This document shows, one piece after another, positions 14,768 to 22,621 of a stretch of DNA of 63,192 bases. Made by a program: the position numbers and the translations under genes. The notes under the pieces are model-generated. The model was not told the origin of the DNA, searched no databases, and worked only from the letters and a program-made list of their open reading frames with translations. How positions within the stretch are numbered: position 1 is the stretch's first letter; each line of letters begins with the position of its first letter. The stretch spans positions 1 through 63,192 of the forward strand of contig CAMOIC010000003.1 of NCBI GenBank assembly GCA_946615965.1, written 5' to 3'. This DNA is from UBA3700 sp002372775. Lineage in GTDB: Bacteria; Bacillota; Clostridia; Christensenellales; UBA3700.

Positions 14768-17146
14768 TTATTCAACACTGAACGCAAGATATCTTATATA
14801 TTTGTATATTAGATTGTATATTTTTTCCGGAGTCGTAGCACCCTTACCTATTGCAATTTTAAGGTATTGACCATTAAATGCGTCAAATATAAATTCTGGT
14901 ATTGGAATAATGTTATTAAATTCTTCATATGTATATAGTCCATATATAGATATATCTTGTGCCATTGATGCTTGATCATATGACATTGTTGTAGAATCTA
15001 CATCAAAGATGTTTATGAAACTCTCTGTATTACCAGGCATAGATAACATACCATTGACATAATAGCATAAGTGCCCATATGTTACTGGCGAGTAAGCCGT
15101 TGTTACTTGTTGCGTAATTGTAACATCCAATAATTGAACATCTGACAATATCATATTGTTATTTAAATCATAAGATTGTTTCTTGAAATAATGTCCTATA
15201 TACTGTGAAGCATCATTTCTTAAAAACACATATTTATTCAAAGTAGTATCAAAGAAAGCATGCTCATCTATTACTTCTACTTGTGTACTATCAGAGAATG
15301 TTAGTGTTATTACATCATATGTTGTTGTTTCTTCTGAATCTATGAACAATATAGGGGCTGAAGTAAATGTACCATTTAACATATCCCATACTAATAGTTC
15401 TTCATCTCCAGTTAGGTTCTCTACTGCAGTTTTTGTGCCATCTGCTAGTGTTATTAAAGAACCTTCTGTTATACAAGAATCAGAAGACTTTTCCACCCAT
15501 TTTGCATGAAGCATACCATTTGGTGCTTTAAGAATATCATAATATGCATCCCCTGAAAAATCTGGAGCCGCATACCATCCTTCAAATGAATAACCTCTTC
15601 TGGTGGGATTTGGAATTTTTGTACTACTATCAATATTTTGTATACTATTTGCAGATTTAGAAACATACTTAATGTACGATTTATCACTAGAAAATTTTGT
15701 ATCCCATATAACAGGGTAATTGCTCGAATTCCATGAATTTGACCATCTTGAAGGCTTACTAGAATACTCAACATATATGCAACTTAAATCAGTCATACTA
15801 AATGCGCTATCACCTATAACCTCTACCTTATCAGAAAGACATAAAACTCTATCTGGATTTGAATTTTGAAATGCCCTATCACCAATTCTAACAATAGTTG
15901 ACGGAATCTCCATTCTTGCAATATCAGCATCTTTAAATGCTTCCTTACCTACATATACCACATCAGAAATATCAATTACTGATAAATTTGATTTTCTTGG
16001 AAATGTGCCCTCTAGAGCATTCTCTCCTATCATTTCTATTCCATTAGGCAAACACACAATATAGTTTTTCCCTGCATAAAAAGCTCTATTTTTTAGTATG
16101 GTTACATTTGTATTATTTGCATATACACGTGCGAGTTTTTCACAGCCAATAAAACATTCACTACCTATGTCGTTTATCGTATCTGGCAATGTACAGAATA
16201 GCATTTCTTTTTGATTACTAAAGGCTCTTTGCCCTAACTCAACAACATCTTTACCATTTATTTCTGAATCTAAAGAAAAACTTCCCTCTATTTCAAGAAG
16301 CACATCATTAATTCTAACAGAACTATCATCAAGATTTGTGTAATCATACACATATTCTATTATTAGTCCTTCACGTGTTGTACTAACTAATGCATCATTA
16401 ACTATTCTTTTCATATGACCGAAAGATACTCTTGATAAAACTTTCTTTGCTAATTCATCATCTTCTAAATTTTGAAATTCTATCCCTAAATTTCTTCCTT
16501 GTTCGTTATTATACAAATCCATTTCTTTATCAATTCCTTGGGAATTTGGATTCTCTTCATGTATATCAGCGAATTCCTTTGCATATTCGACCCCCACATG
16601 TTTTGTCATAAGAGCATTCCAATAACTATGTCTAAAAGCATCTGCGTTATCTTGACTATATCTATTTTCATTAGTATAGAATAAATGAGTATTGTCTCTA
16701 GCAGTCATAGCATCTAAAAACATTTTTGTACTTAAAAAAGGATGCTTGATAATAAAAGTTTTTTCCGCATCCGTCAATTGTTTATAAAAACCATCAAATT
16801 GGTCATACATACTATCTATAATACTTGAGTTGACAATATCATAATTTTCAGAATCCTCTATTCTCTCTAGAATAAATACATCCTTTTGATTAACATCTAT
16901 ATCGTCCCTGTCCAAGAATGCTGTATTCTTTTGATAAATATCTAATAGTTTTTCATATGACAATTTATCATAAAGAATACTCTCGACAGGAGTATATGAA
17001 ACGCTAATATTTGTATCACTAATTATTAATTGATATTTGCAATTATTATTATAGATGCGATAACAACAAAATATAGCCATCACGCAAAAACTAACTATAA
17101 ACAAAAATGTAAATCTTCTAATTGTTTTTCTCATATAACAGTCCAT
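14768..17146 (-). CDS. Exported multidomain protein: DUF6973, leucine-rich repeats, Hint domain
   Basis: A 792-residue protein. Domains in order: an N-terminal membrane or signal helix (about 12-30); a DUF6973-like domain (about 130-250) with clustered polar residues R172/H173, H196/E197, D210 and N213/N214; BspA-type leucine-rich repeats (about 290-460); a Listeria–Bacteroides/InlB B-type repeat (about 500-551, GYSFEGWYAAPDFSG); and a Hint-like domain starting at C558 (CITEGSLITLADGTK), with H629 in a block resembling the intein TxxH site and ending at YYVNGMLSM instead of His-Asn. A tail of about 90 residues follows. ATGs at 17146 and 17134 are both possible; the second gives a cleaner signal helix. 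Hint domains cleave or splice autocatalytically; without the final Asn, only thioester formation or hydrolysis would be expected. Role unknown; a cell-surface or secreted effector is plausible. Confidence 0.8.
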   Translation of the reverse strand: MDCYMRKTIRRFTFLFIVSFCVMAIFCCYRIYNNNCKYQLIISDTNISVSYTPVESILYDKLSYEKLLDIYQKNTAFLDRDDIDVNQKDVFILERIEDSENYDIVNSSIIDSMYDQFDGFYKQLTDAEKTFIIKHPFLSTKMFLDAMTARDNTHLFYTNENRYSQDNADAFRHSYWNALMTKHVGVEYAKEFADIHEENPNSQGIDKEMDLYNNEQGRNLGIEFQNLEDDELAKKVLSRVSFGHMKRIVNDALVSTTREGLIIEYVYDYTNLDDSSVRINDVLLEIEGSFSLDSEINGKDVVELGQRAFSNQKEMLFCTLPDTINDIGSECFIGCEKLARVYANNTNVTILKNRAFYAGKNYIVCLPNGIEMIGENALEGTFPRKSNLSVIDISDVVYVGKEAFKDADIARMEIPSTIVRIGDRAFQNSNPDRVLCLSDKVEVIGDSAFSMTDLSCIYVEYSSKPSRWSNSWNSSNYPVIWDTKFSSDKSYIKYVSKSANSIQNIDSSTKIPNPTRRGYSFEGWYAAPDFSGDAYYDILKAPNGMLHAKWVEKSSDSCITEGSLITLADGTKTAVENLTGDEELLVWDMLNGTFTSAPILFIDSEETTTYDVITLTFSDSTQVEVIDEHAFFDTTLNKYVFLRNDASQYIGHYFKKQSYDLNNNMILSDVQLLDVTITQQVTTAYSPVTYGHLCYYVNGMLSMPGNTESFINIFDVDSTTMSYDQASMAQDISIYGLYTYEEFNNIIPIPEFIFDAFNGQYLKIAIGKGATTPEKIYNLIYKYIRYLAFSVE

Positions 17147-17149
17147 CCT

Positions 17150-17569
17150 CTACTTCTTTTTATAATTCACCCACATATAATCTAAATTACAATTCTCAAA
17201 ACAATTGTAGCATTTGTAATAGGAATAATCCTCTTTAGGTAAAAGAACACTTAAAATACCAGTTTTCTTGTCGTACATAAAATTAAAGCTAACACCATCA
17301 TCCACGAATTCACCAACAACATGGTTATCATCATCAATATTTATAGTTATTTCAAACCATTCATCATATAAAAATTCAACATTAGAATACACACGCCAAC
17401 ATAATTCATATGCTGTTGACTTAATCTCTCCATCCTCATATAAATAATAAACACCTTTTGGAATAATCTCTTTCTTTTTTTCTATATAGTGAAAAATACT
17501 ACCTGCACTGATTATCAATGCTATAACACAAGCGATAATTATTATATACTTCTTTTTTACTCTCTCCAT
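17150..17569 (-). CDS. Small membrane-anchored hypothetical protein
   Basis: A 139-residue protein with an N-terminal hydrophobic helix (about residues 8-24) preceded by a basic cap, then an extracellular acidic domain. Near the C-terminus are four Cys (in a YKCYNCFENCN cluster plus an upstream CWRVY) that might form disulfides or bind metal. The start at 17569 is chosen because AGGTGG precedes it; an in-frame TTG at 17584 lacks such a box. It lies three bases upstream of the large DUF6973/Hint gene, so the two are probably co-expressed. An accessory or immunity role for that protein is a guess. Confidence 0.6.
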   Translation of the reverse strand: MERVKKKYIIIIACVIALIISAGSIFHYIEKKKEIIPKGVYYLYEDGEIKSTAYELCWRVYSNVEFLYDEWFEITINIDDDNHVVGEFVDDGVSFNFMYDKKTGILSVLLPKEDYSYYKCYNCFENCNLDYMWVNYKKK

Positions 17570-17902
17570 TCGACCACCTACCAAATTCTATTTAATATAT
17601 TTCTCTTCACCATATTATCCGTTTAAATCCTTTATTCGCATCATACAATTACAACTCCTGATATTATTCGTAAAAACAATCCTATAGACGAATTGCCAAA
17701 AACAACGCTATATTTATCATTCTTGAAACTGGAATTAAATAATGAATTAAATAAATTTTATCTATCAAACTAATTCTTGCCCCTCTTCTAGCATTAGAAC
17801 CCATATGAATATGGAAATCTTTTTAATAATCATCAAAACGACAATTACCATAAATAATTATAAACCATATTATCTTGTTGTCAACAGATTCATTTATTTA
17901 CT
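17570..17902 (-). other. Non-coding gap between the Hint-protein unit and the hprK unit
   Basis: About 330 bases without an ORF I can support. It contains AT-rich upstream sequence of the small membrane protein gene on the minus strand, where promoter-like TAATAT/ATATAT boxes occur in 17600-17630 but no -35 stands out. No repeat, RNA gene or attachment site was recognised. Confidence 0.5.
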
Positions 17903-17943
17903 AAAAAATTAACATGATTTCAATTGTGTTGAAATCATGTTAA
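17903..17943 (-). terminator. Intrinsic terminator of the hprK-region operon
   Basis: A perfect 15-bp stem (17909-17923 with 17929-17943) with loop TTGTG; on the minus strand it is followed by six T (complement of 17903-17908). It lies 18 bases beyond the stop codon of the minus-strand membrane protein gene. Confidence 0.9.
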
Positions 17944-17961
17944 ATATCGTATTTAAAAAAT

Positions 17962-18789
17962 CTATTGATTATTACCATTAGATTTTGCATTTAAGAACTT
18001 ATGCATTTCTCTCCAGCCCATACCGTATATACTCTTTTCTTGCTCTTCTCTATTTCTAAATGCAAGATGACTTACAAGATATACAGCAGCAGTAAATACA
18101 AAGAATACCATTAAGTATGGGATGATAAACAAGTGTCCTTCTAATAACCATGGAGCATGATCTGTAATCACTGCTGGTAATACGCATCTTTGTACGAAAC
18201 CAATATTTGCAGGTTCATTTGGATATCCAGCATCTGTTCCGAATCTCCATGTAAATGAAGCTAATACACCCCATAATAAAATTAGTAATAAAGCAAAATA
18301 AACTGTCCAACCATTTTTTACTTTTAACTTGTAGATACAAGTTATTTCTAATAAACCAATTACTAATACAAAGTAATGCATTAAAGTAGATTCTAAGAAC
18401 GAGAATACTACTAAAGTACCGCTATTAGCAAAGCTAAATGGAGCTACTGTTGATGCAAATACTTGAACAGCACCAGCAAAGATACCCATAAAGGCTCCTG
18501 CATCTCTTACATATTTATTTTGAGATAAATATGCTATTGGACATAAGAAGAATGTAATTTGGCTGATTTCACATGGAATTTGTTGATTCCAAGGATGTGC
18601 CAAAACAGTACAATAAATGATGTAATGGAATGTTTTATAAATAAGTACAGTCCATGATAAATAGTAACAAATCTTTTCAGCAAGTGCTCTATTTGTTCTT
18701 AGTTTTACTACGCCATAGGCTAATAGTCCTATTAAAATTACTCCTATTGGTATAGAGAAAAAGTACCAATTTATGTTTAAATCTGCCAT
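17962..18789 (-). CDS. Polytopic membrane protein (YwaF/TIGR02206-like)
   Basis: A 275-residue integral membrane protein with about seven hydrophobic helices. A motif near residue 73-80 (PCEISQIT), short loops with His and Trp, and a Pro-rich C-terminal loop resemble the TIGR02206/YwaF family of integral membrane proteins, function unknown. The last 25 residues are charged and cytoplasmic. The start codon overlaps the stop of the 60-residue gene upstream, and a strong terminator follows, so it is the last gene of the unit that begins at hprK. The family match is moderate; the topology is clear. Confidence 0.6.
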   Translation of the reverse strand: MADLNINWYFFSIPIGVILIGLLAYGVVKLRTNRALAEKICYYLSWTVLIYKTFHYIIYCTVLAHPWNQQIPCEISQITFFLCPIAYLSQNKYVRDAGAFMGIFAGAVQVFASTVAPFSFANSGTLVVFSFLESTLMHYFVLVIGLLEITCIYKLKVKNGWTVYFALLLILLWGVLASFTWRFGTDAGYPNEPANIGFVQRCVLPAVITDHAPWLLEGHLFIIPYLMVFFVFTAAVYLVSHLAFRNREEQEKSIYGMGWREMHKFLNAKSNGNNQ

Positions 18790-18971
18790 TACCAGTCTTC
18801 CTTTATAGATAGTTTTATATCAGTGTAAAATTCTTTATACTCTCTTTTAAACTTTTCAGCTTTAGTTTCTGATTTTCTTATAGCAGCATCTACGTCATTT
18901 TCTTCTTCGTAAATGGCTTCTACATCCTCATCATACTTTTCTGCAAGTTTCATTAATTCCCAATTGTTCAT
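18789..18971 (-). CDS. Small acidic/charged protein of unknown function
   Basis: A 60-residue, very charged helical protein (Glu/Lys/Asp-rich, ends in Asp-Trp). It is accepted as a gene because it fits exactly between hprK and the membrane protein: its ATG lies two bases after the hprK stop, with AAAGGAA as the ribosome-binding site, and its stop overlaps the next start. No family is recognised. It could be a small partner of the neighbouring membrane protein. Confidence 0.5.
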   Translation of the reverse strand: MNNWELMKLAEKYDEDVEAIYEEENDVDAAIRKSETKAEKFKREYKEFYTDIKLSIKEDW

Positions 18972-18973
18972 GA

Positions 18974-19906
18974 TTATTCCTTTAATCCTGTTCTTTCCAT
19001 TAATGTTTTAAAAGCATCATGTCCCATATTCTTTAAGCGGAAGTTCTTAACAGCAACCTCAATTAAAATAGCAATTGATCTACCAGCAAGAACTGGGATA
19101 TCAAATCTTGGTACATCTAAATCTAGAATTGATTGATTGTCAATCTTACTACCAAGTCTGTCCGCGTTTATTGCATTACTTTGACTTTGTAATGCGCAAA
19201 TCATCATTATTTCGTCTTCGTTTAAAACGGAACCTGAACCATACATCGCAGCAACGTCGATAATACCAAGACCTCTAACTTCCATTAAATACTTTGTCTT
19301 AGCTGGTGCAGATCCTATAACCTTATCACCTATTCTCTTAACTACAACAATATCGTCGGAGATTAATCTATGGCCTCTTTGAACAAGTTCAAGAGCGGCT
19401 TCTGATTTACCCATACCAGATACTCCAGTAATCAACACACCTACACCGGCAACATCTAGTAATGTGCCATGAATTGTTGTCATTGGTGCTAGAATTTCTT
19501 CTAGGTAGTTAGCAATTAAGTTCGATAAATATGTAGTTGTGCTTGCTGAACCAAAGATTGGAATATTATTCTTCTTTGCTGCCTCAAGCTCTATTTGTGA
19601 TGGAATGATTCCTCTTGAATAAATCAAGCATGGAATCTTTTGCTCACATAAACTTTCAAATATATCTTTTTTAGCTTCGTCAGTTAATGTTTGTAGATAA
19701 TAGTGTTCCGCATTACCAATAAGTTGAATTCTAGAATATCCAAAATAATCTTTAAATCCAGCTAAGAATAAACCCGGTCTATTAATTAATACAGAACTAA
19801 AAGCAATTGTTTCACTCTTGTCTCCAGATATAAGTTGTAACTTACATCTGTCCATGAATTCTTCAATTGTAACATTTACTGGCTCTACGTCCTCAAACTT
19901 TAACAT
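18974..19906 (-). CDS. hprK: HPr kinase/phosphorylase
   Basis: A 310-residue bifunctional enzyme that phosphorylates and dephosphorylates Ser46 of HPr (and Crh) in carbon catabolite regulation. Walker A GVSGMGKS (161-168), catalytic-site H146 in TTIHG, and the HprK signature EVRGLGIIDV (209-218) are present, with the normal N-terminal domain. AGGGGA precedes the ATG. The gene lies three bases downstream of a HAD phosphatase gene and is followed by two small genes. No PTS genes are in the window; a degenerate HPr-like protein is encoded about 5 kb away. Confidence 0.95.
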   Translation of the reverse strand: MLKFEDVEPVNVTIEEFMDRCKLQLISGDKSETIAFSSVLINRPGLFLAGFKDYFGYSRIQLIGNAEHYYLQTLTDEAKKDIFESLCEQKIPCLIYSRGIIPSQIELEAAKKNNIPIFGSASTTTYLSNLIANYLEEILAPMTTIHGTLLDVAGVGVLITGVSGMGKSEAALELVQRGHRLISDDIVVVKRIGDKVIGSAPAKTKYLMEVRGLGIIDVAAMYGSGSVLNEDEIMMICALQSQSNAINADRLGSKIDNQSILDLDVPRFDIPVLAGRSIAILIEVAVKNFRLKNMGHDAFKTLMERTGLKE

Positions 19907-19909
19907 ATA

Positions 19910-20743
19910 TTATTCCCCTAAACACAACTTGTGTACTACATCATATAATGCATCATCATTACATGATGAAGATATGTATTTTGCAACCTTCTTTATAGAG
20001 TCGGATGCATTCTCCACGGCTACGCCGTAATATTTCTCTACCATCTTTATATCATTATCTGAGTCTCCAACGCAAATAACTTCGTCCATTTTCCATCCAT
20101 ATTGGTCTACAACATACTTAACAGCTGTACCTTTATCCACACCAGATGGCATTATTTCTACTAAGAAATCACGCGAAGAACAGAATTCCATACCTGTAGG
20201 AAAGACCTCTTTTGCAGCCTTTAAAAATGATTCTCTTTTTTCTGGAGTCATCATAACATTCACCTTAGTTGGTAATACATTATTCGCTATAGCAAAATCA
20301 TCTAAAGTCTTAGGCATAACATACTCTTTTACGCCAAGAAGTTCACAGAATTTCTTTCTCCAATTTTCATTTCTATTAACGAAATATACTTCATCATTGA
20401 CATACATAAGAGGCAATAAATTCTCATCAACTTCATATTGAGATTCTAAGAATCTAGCAATCTTTTTTAGAGTCTCTAGAGGAATAGTTTCTTGAAGCAA
20501 AAGTTTCTTCCCTTCCTTGATATCATAAACCTCTGCACCTTGAGCGCAGATAATCATATCACTTGGCACTCCTAACTCAACTAAATGAGGATAGATAGAT
20601 TGGAACAATCTACCTGTCGATATAAAAAACTTACCGCCTTTATCTACATATTCATTTAAAGCTTCAATATTCTTTTTTGATACTGTAAAATCGTCGCTTA
20701 GTAAAGTTCCATCGAAATCTGAAAAAATTGCCTTATATTTCAT
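19910..20743 (-). CDS. Cof-type HAD-family phosphatase
   Basis: A 277-residue HAD-superfamily hydrolase. The nucleophile motif DFDGT (D9, D11) is at the N-terminus. Motif II (STGR) and motif IV (GDSDNDIKM, near 213-221) are present; the cap is of the large C2/Cof type. Such enzymes dephosphorylate sugar phosphates or pyridoxal phosphate; the substrate cannot be read from sequence. It lies between uvrC and hprK on the same strand. Its own promoter overlaps the uvrC stop codon, and no Shine–Dalgarno precedes the ATG. Confidence 0.85.
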   Translation of the reverse strand: MKYKAIFSDFDGTLLSDDFTVSKKNIEALNEYVDKGGKFFISTGRLFQSIYPHLVELGVPSDMIICAQGAEVYDIKEGKKLLLQETIPLETLKKIARFLESQYEVDENLLPLMYVNDEVYFVNRNENWRKKFCELLGVKEYVMPKTLDDFAIANNVLPTKVNVMMTPEKRESFLKAAKEVFPTGMEFCSSRDFLVEIMPSGVDKGTAVKYVVDQYGWKMDEVICVGDSDNDIKMVEKYYGVAVENASDSIKKVAKYISSSCNDDALYDVVHKLCLGE

Positions 20744-20752
20744 ACAACAATA

Positions 20753-20781
20753 ATGTTAAAACATTATTCACTTAATGTCAA
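20753..20781 (-). promoter_or_regulatory. Promoter of the HAD gene overlapping the uvrC stop
   Basis: On the minus strand a perfect TTGACA (20776-20781) overlapping the uvrC TGA, 17 bases, then TAACAT (20753-20758), nine bases before the HAD ATG. The predicted leader is only two or three bases long. Confidence 0.5.
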
Positions 20782-22604
20782 TGAAAGAAAGAATACACAT
20801 TCTCTGCCGTCTTTGCATCGATTCCATCTATAGCCTTCAACTCATCAATTGTTGCACTCTTTATATTCTCAACAGTTTTAAATGTGTTAAACAAAATTCT
20901 ATATCTCTTTTCTCCAACGCCAGGAATATCTTTAATTTGAGAGTGAGTTTGTCTTTTCTTTCTTAAGTTTCTGTGGAATGTAATAGCGAATCTATGCGCT
21001 TCGTCTCTGATTCTTTGTAATAGTCTTAATGCATAGCTATTCTTTGGTAATACATATGGTTCAGACTTATATGGAACAAATACTTCTTCTTCCCTCTTTG
21101 CCAAAGAAATCACTTCTACATCACAATGCATTTCTTCCATTATTTCCTTAACTGAGCTCAATTGACCTTTACCACCATCAATAACAAGTAAGTCAGGTCT
21201 TGAAGCAAAACTCTCATCCTTTTCTTCAGGATCTTGCATTCTTGCGATTCTTCTTCTTAATGTCTCTGCAAGCGAAGCAAAGTCATTGTTGCCTTCTACT
21301 GTTTTAATCTTGAATTTTCTATAATGAGAACGCATTGGTTCACCATTTATAGTTACAACCATAGAAGCAACTTTATCTGTTCCTTGAACATGAGATATAT
21401 CGTAACATTCCATTCTAATTGGTAATGTTTTTAATCTTAAAAATTCTTGTAACTGAAGTACCCCACCAACAGTTAAGTTATCCTTTCTTTCCTTAGTACT
21501 TAAGGACTTTTCAAGGAAATCCGTAGCATTAGATAAGGCCATATTTGCAAGTTGTTTTCTAACACCCTGTTGTGGTGTAACTACATTAATCTTCTTTCCT
21601 TTCTTTTCACTCAAATACTTAGATATAACATCAGCATCTTCTATCTCAATTTCTGTAATTACTTCATCTGGGATATATTTAACTTGGTCATAGAAATTAA
21701 CAATAAAATTAGATAAAGTAATATCGTCTGTTAGACTTAAATCACTAATAACTCTTTTATCCGAGCCAAGAAGTTTACCACCTCTAACAAATAGAATATT
21801 TACAACAGTATTTAGGCCATTTGAAGCAATCGCAAATATATCTAAATTGAAATCCTTTGGAAGTGCTGTTACTTGTTTTCTAATCAACTTATCTAGAGTT
21901 TCTAGTTTTTTCTTATAATCTAGAGCAAGTTCAAAATTCTCCTCTAATGATGCTTGCATCATTTTATCTGTAAGGATCTTTGCTATTGATTTATCGTTAC
22001 CATTTAAGAAATCTACAACATCATCGACTATATTGTTATATTCCTCTTTTGTAACTTTACCAGCACAAGGTGCTAAACATCTTTTTATATGGTAATTCAA
22101 GCATGGTCTATGAGACGCTGGAATATGATTCATATCTAAATCACAAGTTCTTAGAGGAAAAGCAGAATGGATTAAATCTAATATTTCTTTTGACGAAACA
22201 CCTATCATATATGGACCAAAATACTTTGCCCCATCGTTTTTTAATTTTCTTACAACTTCAACTTTAGGAAAATCTTTCTTTGTATTAATCTTTATGAATG
22301 GATAATTCTTATCATCTTTTAATAGAATATTGTAAGGTGGTTTATGCTTCTTAATAAGATTATTTTCAAGTACTAAAGCTTCTACTTCATTTGATGTAAT
22401 AATATATTCAAAATCATGAACCTTTGAAACAAGTTTCAAAACCTTCTCTGTTCTATTTGCTTTATTTCCAAAATACTGATGAACACGTTTAGTTAAATTA
22501 CGAGCTTTACCAATATACAAAATCTGGCCCTCTTTGGACTTCATAATGTATACACCACTATTAGATGGTAAATCCTTTAACCTTTGTTCAATCAATTCAT
22601 TCAT
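20778..22604 (-). CDS. uvrC: Excinuclease ABC subunit C
   Basis: A 608-residue nuclease subunit of nucleotide excision repair, making the dual incisions after UvrB loading. It has the N-terminal GIY-YIG domain (NSGVYIMKS ... ILYIGKARNL, about 15-41), the UVR domain (about 195-230), the RNase H-like C-terminal nuclease (MECYDISHVQG, LLVIDGGKGQ) and the terminal helix-hairpin-helix pair (IKDIPGVGEK and IDGIDAKTA). Length is typical. The start has no Shine–Dalgarno; a perfect TATAAT lies six bases upstream of the ATG, predicting a leaderless transcript independent of recG. The TGA stop shows that TGA is not read as Trp here. Confidence 0.96.
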   Translation of the reverse strand: MNELIEQRLKDLPSNSGVYIMKSKEGQILYIGKARNLTKRVHQYFGNKANRTEKVLKLVSKVHDFEYIITSNEVEALVLENNLIKKHKPPYNILLKDDKNYPFIKINTKKDFPKVEVVRKLKNDGAKYFGPYMIGVSSKEILDLIHSAFPLRTCDLDMNHIPASHRPCLNYHIKRCLAPCAGKVTKEEYNNIVDDVVDFLNGNDKSIAKILTDKMMQASLEENFELALDYKKKLETLDKLIRKQVTALPKDFNLDIFAIASNGLNTVVNILFVRGGKLLGSDKRVISDLSLTDDITLSNFIVNFYDQVKYIPDEVITEIEIEDADVISKYLSEKKGKKINVVTPQQGVRKQLANMALSNATDFLEKSLSTKERKDNLTVGGVLQLQEFLRLKTLPIRMECYDISHVQGTDKVASMVVTINGEPMRSHYRKFKIKTVEGNNDFASLAETLRRRIARMQDPEEKDESFASRPDLLVIDGGKGQLSSVKEIMEEMHCDVEVISLAKREEEVFVPYKSEPYVLPKNSYALRLLQRIRDEAHRFAITFHRNLRKKRQTHSQIKDIPGVGEKRYRILFNTFKTVENIKSATIDELKAIDGIDAKTAENVYSFFH

Positions 22605-22610
22605 AGTTTA

Positions 22611-22616
22611 ATTATA
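22611..22616 (-). promoter_or_regulatory. -10 element six bases before uvrC
   Basis: A perfect TATAAT on the minus strand (22611-22616) with exactly six bases to the uvrC ATG (22604). No good -35 at 16-18 bases upstream, so this is only a candidate for a weak or activator-dependent leaderless promoter. Confidence 0.35.
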
Positions 22617-22621
22617 CTATA

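Noticed and set aside
17585..17961. A tRNA or small RNA gene in this 377-base gap
   Set aside because: No cloverleaf or T-loop consensus was found; the only clear structure is the terminator at 17903-17943.
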